From contig JABXIK010000045.1 of assembly GCA_013373125.1 (NCBI GenBank), positions 1-53,259 of the forward strand: a stretch of 53,259 bases of DNA, written 5' to 3'. The first letter of the stretch is position 1. Each line of letters opens with the position of its first letter. The translations under genes were made by a program, and so were the position numbers. Positions 44,881 through 53,259 of the stretch are shown here, one piece after another. Source of the stretch: Gammaproteobacteria bacterium. GTDB taxonomy: Bacteria > Pseudomonadota > Gammaproteobacteria > Pseudomonadales > Oceanobacteraceae. A model generated the notes under the pieces. It was not told the origin of the DNA, made no database searches, and saw only the letters and a list, made by a program, of their open reading frames with translations.

Positions 44881-45726
44881 TTATTCGCTGACCTTCAAAC
44901 GCTCGAAACTGGCGAAACGAGGCAAACCTTTCTCAGTAAATCCTTGGTGAGAGAAAGTAATGTCGCTGCCAATAGGTGGAGGGTTTTCACGCTCCGCATC
45001 ACTAAAGCCTGTACCGATCTTAAACATTTTACCGTTTTCCAACTCCACCCAGATGGCACCCATTTTATTTTCATATTTACCGCGCCCCGCTTGATAGGCA
45101 ATCACACGGGCTTCACTATCTTGGCGTTTTTTTGCTTTTAATAAATGATCGCTGCGACCGGTTTCATAAATGGAATTGGGCGTGCGCAGCATTAAACCTT
45201 CTCCCCCTTGGCTGACAACCTCATCTAATAATTTTTCAATAGCAGCCAGACTTTCTAATTTGGTTTGCACAACCCAGTGCACATATGGGTTTTGGCTAAT
45301 GCTCACTAGGTGCTTGAGTAGTTTTTGACGTAATTCAAATGGGGCTTCGCTTTGCGGTAAATCAAAAACCTGATACCGAACCTGTCTCCATTGTTCATCG
45401 TTGGGAGTCTGATCCAACACCACTTTGGTCACAGCCTGATAGCCACCGCGCTTTATCCACAACTCGCCATCCAAAGGCTGCTTAGGTAGATCACGAATAA
45501 ACCAATCCGGCGCATGAATTGGGCGACCACTTCGGGTGAACAGTTGCTCTCCATTCCAATAGCAGCGCACACCATCTAATTTTTCACTGACCCAGTAGCT
45601 AGTACTGTGCATAACACCGTCAAAGTGCTTTGCAAGAATAAGAGGGCTTAAGTGATCTTTGGCAAGTAATAGGCTGGGTAATAATAAACACATTACCAAG
45701 CACACAATGATAAGGGCTTGAGGCAT
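44881..45726 (-). CDS. Periplasmic minimal ATP-dependent DNA ligase (LigE type)
   Basis: 281 residues with a signal peptide (MPQALIIVCLVMCLLLPSLL, LA). The adenylation motif EKLDGVR puts the nucleophile at Lys49; motif III (DGELWIKRG), IIIa (VRYQVFDLP), IV (GGEGLMLR) and V (LLKAKKRQD) follow, then a short OB-fold. Lig E enzymes join nicks in DNA outside the cytoplasm and have been linked to DNA uptake or extracellular DNA. It has no helicase or Ku partner nearby, which argues against LigD-type repair. Confidence 0.9.
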   Translation of the reverse strand: MPQALIIVCLVMCLLLPSLLLAKDHLSPLILAKHFDGVMHSTSYWVSEKLDGVRCYWNGEQLFTRSGRPIHAPDWFIRDLPKQPLDGELWIKRGGYQAVTKVVLDQTPNDEQWRQVRYQVFDLPQSEAPFELRQKLLKHLVSISQNPYVHWVVQTKLESLAAIEKLLDEVVSQGGEGLMLRTPNSIYETGRSDHLLKAKKRQDSEARVIAYQAGRGKYENKMGAIWVELENGKMFKIGTGFSDAERENPPPIGSDITFSHQGFTEKGLPRFASFERLKVSE

Positions 45727-45855
45727 GGTTCTTCCTGAACACGATAAAATCCTAAGGACACCTTAACAAAAACCTTTTCTATTTGAATCGGTTAATAGTA
45801 CTAAGTACCCAAAAGCCTTGCTGACTCACACTGCTAGCGTGAGCCAGGTATCGTT

Positions 45856-46392
45856 TTAACCTTCGGCTAGATATTCGTTTTTCAGTTTTACGTAATTTGC
45901 TGCCGTGTATTTAAAGTAGCTCAGCTCTTTTTCTGTTAACTCTCGCGCTGCTTTGGCAGGGCGTCCCACATACAAGTACCCACTGGCGAGGGTTTTACCC
46001 GGCGGCACTAATGCACCGGCCCCTAACACCACTTGATCTTCAATCACTGCTCCATCCATTACCATGGCCTGCATGCCGATTAAAACCTCGTTACCTATGG
46101 TGCAGCCGTGCAGCATGGCTTGATGACCTACCGTCACATCATGACCGAGAGTGAGGGGATAACCACCTGGGTTGTAATCACTGGCGTGAGTAATGTGCAG
46201 AATGGAGCCGTCTTGAATACTGCATCGATCGCCAATTTTAATGCTATGCATATCACCGCGAATCACAGTATGAGGCCACACGGACACATCGTCCCCCAAT
46301 ACCACATCCCCAATGACCACAGCGGTGTCATCCACCATCACCGCGTGACCTATTTTTGGGGTCATACCTTTAAATGATCGTACCGCTGCCAT
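45856..46392 (-). CDS. Gamma-class carbonic anhydrase-like hexapeptide-repeat protein (YrdA family)
   Basis: 178 residues of left-handed beta-helix (GDVVLGDDVSVWPHTVIRGD, GDRCSIQDGSILHI, GHQAMLHGCTIG) with the family's zinc His positions in HTVIRGDMH, ILHITH and VGHQAMLHG. Such trimers are carbonic anhydrase-like; activity varies. It is divergent from prlC with about 100 bp between starts, an order also found in Pseudomonas (PA0066-prlC). Confidence 0.93.
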   Translation of the reverse strand: MAAVRSFKGMTPKIGHAVMVDDTAVVIGDVVLGDDVSVWPHTVIRGDMHSIKIGDRCSIQDGSILHITHASDYNPGGYPLTLGHDVTVGHQAMLHGCTIGNEVLIGMQAMVMDGAVIEDQVVLGAGALVPPGKTLASGYLYVGRPAKAARELTEKELSYFKYTAANYVKLKNEYLAEG

Positions 46393-46495
46393 GATGCCTC
46401 CTATGTACTTTCCATTAGCGCTAGACTTGAATTATCTAGACTCGACCCAACCTTGTTAAGCTAGACCTACATTTTCAAATTGATTGATGGCCACT

Positions 46496-48550
46496 ATGAC
46501 AGACACCTTGCGTAACCCCCAAGCACTACCGAAATTTAACGAAGTGAACATCGCTGACATTGAGCCCACCATCAGCCAACACCTAGAGGCCAATTTAGAG
46601 GCCATTCGCTCGTTGAGCAAAATTGACAACCCGAGCTGGGATAACCTAGTGGAAGTGCTCGAAGAATTAGACGACACCCTAAGCAAAGCCTGGAGCCCAG
46701 TCAGTCATTTAAACAGTGTGATGAACTCCGATGAATTACGCGAAGCCTATAACGCCTGCTTACCTAAGCTATCCGCTTACAGCACAGAAATCGGCCAAAA
46801 CAAAGATCTACAGCAAGCCTATCAAGCCATCAAAGACAGCCCAGAATTCTCTGCTTTAAGCACAGCGCAACAAAAAGCCATCACCAATGCCTTACGCGAT
46901 TTTCACCTTGCTGGCGTGGATTTAAGCGATGACAAGAAAAAGCGCTACGGTGAAATCAAGTCACGCTTGAGCGAGCTTTCCAGTAAGTTTGGTGAAAACG
47001 TATTAGACGCCACCAACAAATGGCAAAAGCTCATTACCGATAAAACGCAATTAACCGGTATTCCTGAATCTTCATTGGCCGGTTTTGCACAAGCGGCCAA
47101 AGCACAAGATCAAGAAGGGTACTTGTTAACCTTGGACTTCCCCTGTTACTTACCCGTCATGACCTATTGCGACGATGCCGAGTTGCGCAAAGAAATGTAC
47201 ACCGCGTTTTCTACCCGCGCCTCCGATCAAGGCCCGCACGCAGGTGAGTTTGATAACTCAGATAACATGGCGGAGATTCTGAAGCTGCGTCATGAAATGG
47301 CCAACCTTTTAGGTTTTGACAGTTACGCCCATTACTCCCTAGCCAGCAAAATGGCCGAAACCCCAGAGCAAGTAATTCAATTCCTCGAAGATTTAGCCGC
47401 CAAATCCAAACCTCAAGCGCAGCAAGAATTTGCAGAACTAAAAGCCTTTGCCAAAGAGCAAAATGGCGCAGATGAATTAAACCCGTGGGATGTGACCTAC
47501 TTTGGCGAAAAGCTAAAACAGGCCCGTTACAGTGTCAGCCAAGAAGAAATCCGCCCGTACCTACCTGCCCCCAAGGTACTGGCGGGTTTGTTCGAGGTGG
47601 CCAGTCGCTTATTCAATGTGAGCATCGAAGAAGTCACCAGCGCCAGCGTTGAAAACGGTGATATTTATCACCCAGATGTGAAACTGTTTAGCATCAAAAA
47701 AGACGGCCAGTTAATCGCGCAATTCTATTTGGATTTATACGCCCGCAGCAAAAAACGTGGCGGCGCGTGGATGGATGAATGCCGCGTACGCCGCACCAAG
47801 GCCAATGGCGAGCAACAAATTCCTGTGGCCTACTTGGTCTGTAATTTCACGGCACCTGTGGGCGATCAACCTGCATTACTCACCCATGATGAACTCACCA
47901 CCTTATTCCATGAATTTGGCCATGGCATTCACCACATGCTCACCAAGGTGAACACCGCTGCCGTCAGCGGCATTAACGGTGTGGCATGGGATGCGGTAGA
48001 ACTGCCAAGCCAGTTTTTAGAAAACTGGTGCTGGGAACCCGAAGCCTTAGCCTTTATTACTGGCCATGTGGAAACCGGCGAGCCACTACCAAAAGCACTG
48101 CTGGATAAAATGCTGGCCGCTAAGCATTTCCAAAATGCCATGATGATGGTACGCCAACTTGAGTTTTCATTGTTCGATTTCAAAATGCACTTGAATTACA
48201 ACCCAGAAAACCCTCAGCCAATACAAGAAGTATTGAACGCTGTGCGCGACCAAGTTGCAGTAGTAAAAGCCCCTGAGTTTAATCGCTTCCAGCACAGCTT
48301 TAGCCATATCTTTGCCGGTGGTTATGCTGCAGGGTATTACAGCTACAAATGGGCAGAAGTGCTCAGTGCAGATGCCTTTAGCCGCTTTGAAGAAGAGGGG
48401 ATTTTTAACCCAACCACAGGCCAATCCTTCTTTAACGAGATTCTAAGCCGTGGCGGGGAAGACGATGCCGCCGTATTGTTTAAAAACTTCCGCGGGCGTG
48501 AGCCAAAAGTGGATGCGTTGTTAAGACACTCTGGCATCAAGGCGGCTTAG
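46496..48550 (+). CDS. prlC: Oligopeptidase A (M3 zinc metallopeptidase)
   Basis: 684 residues from ATG 46496, chosen because it aligns with E. coli PrlC; ATG 46487 would add three residues. It degrades peptides and signal peptides in the cytosol. The zinc motif HEFGH lies at about 472-476 with the third ligand Glu about 30 residues later (VELPSQFLENW). The C-terminal half includes FAGGYAAGYYSYKWAEVLSA, a family hallmark. A dispersed hairpin element (copy B) separates it from yheV, which usually follows prlC closely. Confidence 0.96.
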   Translation: MTDTLRNPQALPKFNEVNIADIEPTISQHLEANLEAIRSLSKIDNPSWDNLVEVLEELDDTLSKAWSPVSHLNSVMNSDELREAYNACLPKLSAYSTEIGQNKDLQQAYQAIKDSPEFSALSTAQQKAITNALRDFHLAGVDLSDDKKKRYGEIKSRLSELSSKFGENVLDATNKWQKLITDKTQLTGIPESSLAGFAQAAKAQDQEGYLLTLDFPCYLPVMTYCDDAELRKEMYTAFSTRASDQGPHAGEFDNSDNMAEILKLRHEMANLLGFDSYAHYSLASKMAETPEQVIQFLEDLAAKSKPQAQQEFAELKAFAKEQNGADELNPWDVTYFGEKLKQARYSVSQEEIRPYLPAPKVLAGLFEVASRLFNVSIEEVTSASVENGDIYHPDVKLFSIKKDGQLIAQFYLDLYARSKKRGGAWMDECRVRRTKANGEQQIPVAYLVCNFTAPVGDQPALLTHDELTTLFHEFGHGIHHMLTKVNTAAVSGINGVAWDAVELPSQFLENWCWEPEALAFITGHVETGEPLPKALLDKMLAAKHFQNAMMMVRQLEFSLFDFKMHLNYNPENPQPIQEVLNAVRDQVAVVKAPEFNRFQHSFSHIFAGGYAAGYYSYKWAEVLSADAFSRFEEEGIFNPTTGQSFFNEILSRGGEDDAAVLFKNFRGREPKVDALLRHSGIKAA

Positions 48551-48626
48551 CTAAAGACGAGAGGCGCAAACAGCGTTTCCTCATAACGATTTTATTATGT
48601 GGTAAAATACAGCCAGTGGTCTTCAA

Positions 48627-48746
48627 ATAGCTATCTGACGTAGCTAAGACAAGGCAAAAAGTTTTCGCGAGCCCGGAGTTTATGCTTCATAAATGAGGAG
48701 ATCGTGGAAACTTTTTAACGCAGTATTAGCAAGCTCAGGAAGCTAG
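48627..48746. repeat. Dispersed long-hairpin element, copy B
   Basis: About 120 nt between prlC and yheV. Outer arms TAGCTA/TAGC-AAGCT; inner arms AGTTTTC/GGAAACT; apex TTTATG-CTT-CATAAA. Shared blocks AGACAAGGCAAAAAG and TTTTTAACGCAG match those of copies A and D. The right edge reaches the likely ribosome site (AGGAAG) of yheV. Confidence 0.8.
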
Positions 48747-48754
48747 GTGTATTT

Positions 48755-49036
48755 ATGTTCAAAGCTCAAAAACGCTTCATCGCTGGGGCGGTCTGCCCTA
48801 AATGTTCAGAAATGGACAAGCTGGTCATGTACAAAAATGAAGAAGGCCGAGATGTGCGCGAGTGCGTAGCTTGTGACTATATTGACGTGATGAAAAGCGA
48901 AGAAGAAATGGCGGCGGAAGCCCAAGTAGCTGAATTACAAACCCGCGTGACCCCTATTGGTAAAGCGGTACGTGATGAAGGCGAGCAGGCCATTAAAATC
49001 TTTGATGCCATGCCCCCTTCAAATAATAAGCACTAA
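48755..49036 (+). CDS. yheV: YheV-family zinc-ribbon protein
   Basis: 93 residues. The N-terminal two-thirds has a zinc ribbon: CPKCSEMDKL and ECVACDY (Cys19/Cys22 and Cys43/Cys46). The MFKAQKRFIAGAVCPKC start is that of the YheV family, found beside prlC. The role is unknown; a metal-binding regulatory or RNA-contact function is possible. The C-terminal part is helical and acidic. AGGAAG lies upstream. Ends in a strong terminator. Confidence 0.88.
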   Translation: MFKAQKRFIAGAVCPKCSEMDKLVMYKNEEGRDVRECVACDYIDVMKSEEEMAAEAQVAELQTRVTPIGKAVRDEGEQAIKIFDAMPPSNNKH

Positions 49037-49037
49037 C

Positions 49038-49066
49038 AAAAAGCCCATCTAAAGGATGGGCTTTTT
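49038..49066. terminator. Bidirectional terminator after yheV
   Basis: AAAAAGCCCATC / GATGGGCTTTTT with a TAAAG loop between the convergent stops of yheV and the discoidin lipoprotein. Confidence 0.92.
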
Positions 49067-49068
49067 GT

Positions 49069-50133
49069 TCATAACAGAGTAAGCGGAGAGTCTGTTAACT
49101 CTGTTGGATAACCCTCTTCTTCTGGTGTTACACCCAAATATAATTCTCCATTAACGATCAAACTTATATTTAGCATTGTCGAGTTCTCGCCCATTCGGCA
49201 AGAAAATACATCCTTTGCAACACCCACAGCCCAATCTGTATAGCCACATTCCGATGCATCATTCTTAGCTGTCACATCATCTTGTTCATTTAATAATAAG
49301 GTCTGCTCGGAATATTCAAATGCGACCTGGGTAACCGTTTCACCAGATGCTAATACTACATCATCACCGACGACTACATTCCCGGCGGTTTGTAAAACCG
49401 CTAAAGTATTACCTTCACAGCTTGAGCTAGCGTATGTGCGGTTCACCACCGTGATTTTTGCAGCATCAAACGTAAAAGTTGACTGACCATAGACCGTACC
49501 GTCTTCGTTATAATCTTCACACGGACTCAACCAACTGCCTTCTAGAAAGGTTGTTTGGTTAGCAATATCTTCAACATTTGAGTCTTCATTTTCTGTTGCA
49601 GCAACCGTTACCGTGCCAGTAGCTTCAACTTCATAAATAAACACGCTCGCTGCATTAGTCGTAATACGAAGATACTGAGCACTTTCTGCGCTGGCAAAAG
49701 TACAGCTTAATTTACCACTACCAGACGTATAAGTTGGACAGGCAATATCAGAAGAACCAAATGAAGGCACCATGGTGGTTTTCCAAGACAGTCCATCCAC
49801 CGAAAGCTCCACTTGAACCGCTGGGTTAGATGAACTGAAAGATGTGTTATTCGTGTAAACCGTTACATCGGCTACTTTAGCAACTTGTCCAAAATCCACA
49901 GTGATGTGATCGTCTGCTATGTTACCCGCCCAGAAATTAGAGGCTGTTGTATCACCATCACCGATATAGGCAGCGGACTCTTGATTGTATGTTGCTGACA
50001 TAGTCGCGCCATTTGATGTAAGCGCAACATTTTGCGTGACTTCCTTTGTTTTTAATCCCTGATCAGATTCTGACTCAGATCCACATGCCACTAGGCCAAG
50101 CACAGACACCAAACCAATTGCTTTTAATTCCAT
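49069..50133 (-). CDS. Lipoprotein with F5/8 type C (discoidin)-like domain
   Basis: 354 residues. Lipobox GLVAC (Cys17) with GSESESD linker. Residues about 35-165 fit a discoidin-type carbohydrate-binding fold: ATYNQESAAYIGDGDTTASN, FWAGNIADDHITVDFGQVAK, VELSVDGLSWKTT and LRITTNAASVFIYEVEATG. Residues about 190-354 form a second beta-rich part with Cys pairs (SPCEDYNEDG, SSCEGN, SECGYTDW, FSCRMG). It probably binds a surface or extracellular glycan; ligand unknown. Confidence 0.75.
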   Translation of the reverse strand: MELKAIGLVSVLGLVACGSESESDQGLKTKEVTQNVALTSNGATMSATYNQESAAYIGDGDTTASNFWAGNIADDHITVDFGQVAKVADVTVYTNNTSFSSSNPAVQVELSVDGLSWKTTMVPSFGSSDIACPTYTSGSGKLSCTFASAESAQYLRITTNAASVFIYEVEATGTVTVAATENEDSNVEDIANQTTFLEGSWLSPCEDYNEDGTVYGQSTFTFDAAKITVVNRTYASSSCEGNTLAVLQTAGNVVVGDDVVLASGETVTQVAFEYSEQTLLLNEQDDVTAKNDASECGYTDWAVGVAKDVFSCRMGENSTMLNISLIVNGELYLGVTPEEEGYPTELTDSPLTLL

Positions 50134-50219
50134 TTAGACTTTCCCTTTACTCGTAAAAAAGCGCCGCAGAGTATAGGGAGAAGGTAAAGGCATGGAAAGT
50201 ATAGAAATGTAACTGTGGG

Positions 50220-51254
50220 CTATTTTGCGAACCCAAACACTCTGTTCAATTGCCCCATCACATCTTCCACCGTAATCAAATCCATGGCATCTGCGTGATG
50301 CACACGCTCATGCCAACCGGCTTCGCTGTAAGGCTTGCCGAGGTATTTCTCGACCGCTTCTGGGTATTTATCCACCGTATAACTAGGTGCCTGATAGGGG
50401 CCTGACAGCCCAGAACGTGCCACGGCATATAAACCAATGACCGACGTATTCATGGCCACAGCGATATGAGCAGGGCCGGTATCCGGTGCGATTAAACAAT
50501 CCACTTCGCCTAATAACGCCGCTATTTGTTTGTGCTTGGTTTTGCCAACAAGGTTATCAATATTTGCGTTAGCCAATGTTTGTATCTCATGAGCCAACTG
50601 AATTTCGTTATCAGCAGGGCCGCCGGTGAGCATCACTTGGCAATCGTATTTCGCCACAGCAGCGTCGATTAATTCTGCATAGTGTTTGGCTTTCCAAGTA
50701 CGCTCGGCTTTGCTAGCCGCGGCATTGATAGCGATCATTTTTGGTTTTTGGCGTTGCTGTTTTGCCCATGCTTGATCGGCCTCACTTGTGTATAACGACC
50801 AAGACAATTCTTCACTTTGCACGCCGAGATGTTTCGCAAATCCCATGAAGCCTTCGGCAAGATGTTCATCTGCGGGGGCGATTTGCTCTTTCACAAACCA
50901 AGAATGTAAGTCTTTAGCGCGGCCATTATCGAAACCGATTTTGCGTTTGGCTTGAATGGATGGATAAATCAGATTGGTACGGAAACTGGCTTGTGCCGCG
51001 ATTAATATATCGAACTCGTACTGTTTAAACAGCTTACGCAACGACAGGTAATCTTTGATTTTTTGCGGCTTTTGAATCACTAAGAATTCAACGCCTTCTA
51101 ACCCTTCCAATAAAGGGTAAACCGCTGAGCTTGTGATCCAGGTGATTCTGCAATCAGGCCATTGCTTCTGCAGGGCGCGAATCATGGGAATGGCAAGCAC
51201 CACGTCACCAAGGGCAGAGAGGCGGAAAAAGGCAATGTGTTTAGGCTGACTCAT
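50220..51254 (-). CDS. Glycosyltransferase family 9 (heptosyltransferase-like)
   Basis: 344 residues from ATG 51254. GT9 features: FFRLSALGDVVLAIPMIRAL at the start, the ITWITSSAVYPLLEGL strand, INAAASKAERTWKA and the nucleotide-sugar site LIAPDTGPAHIAVAMNTSVI. Such enzymes add heptose to the lipopolysaccharide inner core. No other LPS genes lie here, so the exact acceptor is unknown. The GLYAVARSGLSGPYQ segment is usual for ADP-heptose transferases. Confidence 0.9.
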   Translation of the reverse strand: MSQPKHIAFFRLSALGDVVLAIPMIRALQKQWPDCRITWITSSAVYPLLEGLEGVEFLVIQKPQKIKDYLSLRKLFKQYEFDILIAAQASFRTNLIYPSIQAKRKIGFDNGRAKDLHSWFVKEQIAPADEHLAEGFMGFAKHLGVQSEELSWSLYTSEADQAWAKQQRQKPKMIAINAAASKAERTWKAKHYAELIDAAVAKYDCQVMLTGGPADNEIQLAHEIQTLANANIDNLVGKTKHKQIAALLGEVDCLIAPDTGPAHIAVAMNTSVIGLYAVARSGLSGPYQAPSYTVDKYPEAVEKYLGKPYSEAGWHERVHHADAMDLITVEDVMGQLNRVFGFAK

Positions 51255-51408
51255 GATACTCAATACAGTAAACATAAAAATGCGAGTATACCTGATTTAG
51301 TCGGCCATTCACGTCACATCCCCCGCATTATTAAAGCCCTTGTTGCTGTGTGGTCCGTGCATGGTTAGAGTGAATACTGATTAAAGCTTATCTGCCAAGG
51401 ACGACTCC

Positions 51409-52686
51409 ATGCTTAAACCTCGATACATGCTTCCCACATGGTTCCTACTTTCATTATTTTCATCTATCGCAATAAGCTTTGATTTAACCCCAGAGCAGGT
51501 GAACGGCGTTTATCAACTGTCCCAACCGGAACGCAGTGCCGCAGGACAAACCCAGCAACTGCAAATTGAATACGGCGTCATGAACGGCCAAACCGTACTG
51601 GTCACCGCCAGTTGCCCTAAATGCCCAGCAGCGGGTTACCGTTTACTTGAAACCGAATCCAAAGAACTGGGGCGACCTGTATTTTTTAATTCATCGGGCA
51701 TTTATGTCATCGCCTTCGACAACAACACCTTTGTTTCTGTCATGGCCGACGGCCAGTTGGGCAAAAAGATTTGGCAAAAACTGGTGTACGCCAATGTGTA
51801 TAGCAAGCAAGGTACTCCCACCATTGATTTAGCCACGGCTAAACAATTTGTGATTAACGAATCCAAACGTTTAATGACAGGGGAAGGCATTGCCAAAACA
51901 CAAGTCACTGGCGGCAACGGCACGTATTACCCAGCCGCTAAACATGGCATTGGCTCACAGCAATACGACGAAGTGGAAGTGCTGATTTACCCACAGCAGA
52001 AGCTCGTATTAAACGGCCTAAACTGTCGCAACTGCACCAGCGATACCTATGAATACCAAGCGGAACTCAGCAACGCCATCGGCAAACCCGTGTATGAACT
52101 GGGTTACATGGGCCGCTTTTTAATTGAACAAGATAGCGGAATCCTTTGGTGGACCAACGCCAATTTAGGGAAAAACCTTTGGGGCAAGAATGATCATTTT
52201 AATGTGCTCGCCCAAGACAAAACCTTCGCGCGTAAACTCACCATAGATCAAGCCCTGCAAAAACAAATCGACCAAACCTTCAGCGAATACGCCAACAAAG
52301 CCAAAGCCGCCGTGGATGCCCGCATCAAACAAGAAGACCAACAGCGCACCGCCAACAACCAATTACCGAAAAAAGGTTTGAGCGATGCTCAATTAGAAAA
52401 AGACACGCTGATTGCTGCTCAAGATTGGGCTAAGCGATACAAGTGGCAAGAAAAACTTGAATACACCTACCTCACCAGCCGAGACTGGAGCAACTTGCGT
52501 CATCCACTCACCGGCATTCAAACGGGCCGCCGCATCAATGGCATCATCACCATGAAACGCAATGACGGTTTATGCAGCTATCAACAAGCGGTATTCGAGC
52601 AAGCTTACAACGGCTCGGACTATCAGAAGACAGTCATGGTCGGCGTGGTGCCGGGGCAGAATAAATTGGATTGTGGGAAGTTGTGA
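51409..52686 (+). CDS. Secreted protein with two CxxC-bearing repeat modules, unknown function
   Basis: 425 residues with a signal peptide ending near ISF. Two units about 137 residues apart resemble each other: ASCPKCPAAGYRLLETESKE, then LGRPVFFNSSGIYVIA (Cys69, Cys72) and LNCRNCTSDTYEYQAELSNA, then IGKPVYELGYMGRFLIEQ (Cys206, Cys209). Each continues with a Gly-Lys-x-(I/L)-W segment (LGKKIWQKL, LGKNLWGKN). After them comes a long helix (about 280-340, rich in Lys, Gln and Ala) and a C-terminal part with two more Cys. The duplicated CxxC could bind metal or form disulfides. No known family recognised. Confidence 0.65.
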   Translation: MLKPRYMLPTWFLLSLFSSIAISFDLTPEQVNGVYQLSQPERSAAGQTQQLQIEYGVMNGQTVLVTASCPKCPAAGYRLLETESKELGRPVFFNSSGIYVIAFDNNTFVSVMADGQLGKKIWQKLVYANVYSKQGTPTIDLATAKQFVINESKRLMTGEGIAKTQVTGGNGTYYPAAKHGIGSQQYDEVEVLIYPQQKLVLNGLNCRNCTSDTYEYQAELSNAIGKPVYELGYMGRFLIEQDSGILWWTNANLGKNLWGKNDHFNVLAQDKTFARKLTIDQALQKQIDQTFSEYANKAKAAVDARIKQEDQQRTANNQLPKKGLSDAQLEKDTLIAAQDWAKRYKWQEKLEYTYLTSRDWSNLRHPLTGIQTGRRINGIITMKRNDGLCSYQQAVFEQAYNGSDYQKTVMVGVVPGQNKLDCGKL

Positions 52687-52701
52687 GTTCTTAGTCTAGC
52701 C

Positions 52702-52742
52702 GATGGGTTACGCTCTTCGCATGGGCTCAGTGCTAACCCATC
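52702..52742. repeat. REP-like hairpin 1 downstream of the CxxC protein
   Basis: Arms GATGGGTTA and TAACCCATC enclose a 23-nt loop; the sequence is the common type found in intergenic repeats. Confidence 0.7.
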
Positions 52743-52773
52743 CTACAATTGTGATTACTGTTTAAACTTGTAG

Positions 52774-52805
52774 GTTGGAAAAGTGGAGAAGGAACACCTT
52801 CCAAC
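52774..52805. repeat. REP-like hairpin 2
   Basis: Arms GTTGGAA and TTCCAAC with an inner complement (GTGGAGAAGGAACAC loop region). GTAGG precedes it. Confidence 0.6.
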
Positions 52806-52815
52806 ATTGCAATCA

Positions 52816-52839
52816 TCGGATGACGCTTGGCTTATCCGA
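52816..52839. repeat. REP-like hairpin 3
   Basis: Arms TCGGAT and ATCCGA with loop GACGCTTGGCTT; CCTAC follows. It mirrors hairpins 1 and 2 in its flanks but not in sequence. Confidence 0.6.
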
Positions 52840-52874
52840 CCTACCACTTAAATCATAATAAGCAGAATTCAAAA

Positions 52875-52970
52875 CAAAAGCCCGTTGCGAGCGCAAGTCA
52901 GACAAGGCGAAAATCATTTTAGGGGAAGCGCATAGCTCGCCTATGTAACGATCCTAACCAACGATTGAGA
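52875..52970. repeat. Dispersed long-hairpin element, decayed copy C
   Basis: Shares GCGAGCGCAA...AGACAAGGCGAAAA with the other copies on the left, but the right arm is short or eroded (CCTAACCAACGATTGAG). A small apex hairpin CATAG-CTCGC-CTATG remains. It lies head to tail with copy D. Confidence 0.55.
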
Positions 52971-52976
52971 TTATAC

Positions 52977-53099
52977 AAATCCCGTCATGAGCGATGGCTA
53001 GGGGAGGCGAAAAGATTGCGAAGCACTTGAGTGTATGTGGTTATACATGATGGTGCTGAGCAATCTTTTCAACAATGCCTAGTCGAGCGTAATAGGGAT

Positions 53100-53101
<2 letters not shown>
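52977..53101. repeat. Dispersed long-hairpin element, copy D
   Basis: 125 nt. Outer arms AAATCCC/GGGATTT; middle arms GGCTAGG/CCTAGTC; inner arms AGATTGC/GCAATCT; apex TATGTGGTTATACATG. Its right arm overlaps two bases of the glmS stop codon, so it can form in the 3' end of the glmS transcript and may end it. Confidence 0.85.

Positions 53102-53259
<158 letters not shown>

Overview
The window is a chromosomal segment of a Gram-negative gammaproteobacterium, probably a marine Oceanospirillales/Pseudomonadales relative. The basis is family content and gene order. The order ubiK-comM-rep-cytochrome c5, then dgcH-EEP-dsbA-cytochrome c4-cytochrome-engB-[sRNA]-polA-DUF2782-thrB-znuA/znuCB, then gamma carbonic anhydrase-prlC-yheV and glmS, matches blocks that lie near the replication origin in Pseudomonas. 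No species can be named from sequence alone. About 48 protein genes, one tRNA and one strong small-RNA candidate are supported.

Layout. 1-4.5 kb: start of a secreted protein behind a sigma-54-like promoter, ubiK, comM, rep. 4.8-7.7 kb: a large glycine-rich repeat lipoprotein and a small STN-like secreted protein. 7.8-10.8 kb: secreted zinc phospholipase C-like enzyme, cytochrome c5, GlxA-type regulator. 11-15.8 kb: two tandem lipoproteins that share an N-terminal module but carry different repeat domains. 16-20.5 kb: tRNA-Arg with a 171-bp-period duplication of its 3' end, then an AT-rich accessory island with lipoproteins, a transposase tail, a heptanucleotide array and two genes each bracketed by inverted 25-nt REP-like hairpins. 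20.5-24 kb: gcdR/gcdH/CoA-transferase (glutarate/lysine catabolism). 24.4-31.3 kb: htpX, dgcH, dsbA, cytochromes, engB, a putative outer-membrane protein. 31.6-36.9 kb: an ErsA/Spot 42-position sRNA with an AlgU/RpoE-type promoter, an orphan membrane protein, polA, DUF2782, thrB. 37-44 kb: egtBD (ergothioneine), znuA/znuCB, SCO1/SenC, MATE. 44-53 kb: a conserved unknown, LigE, gamma carbonic anhydrase, prlC, yheV, a discoidin lipoprotein, glycosyltransferase 9, a secreted protein with a duplicated CxxC module, and the end of glmS.

Functional themes: envelope stress and redox (dsbA, htpX, c-type cytochromes, SCO, AlgU-type sRNA promoter), zinc uptake, ergothioneine, DNA metabolism (comM, rep, polA, ligE) and many surface lipoproteins.

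The least ordinary content is non-coding. (i) Two single-gene units at 18.3-19.8 kb are each enclosed by inverted copies of a 25-nt hairpin beside a decayed Y1/RAYT-type transposase. (ii) A dispersed family of roughly 120-nt long hairpins (32740, 48627, 52977, and a decayed copy at 52875) has arms that differ between copies yet stay complementary. (iii) The sRNA has two CUCCCC-type loops.
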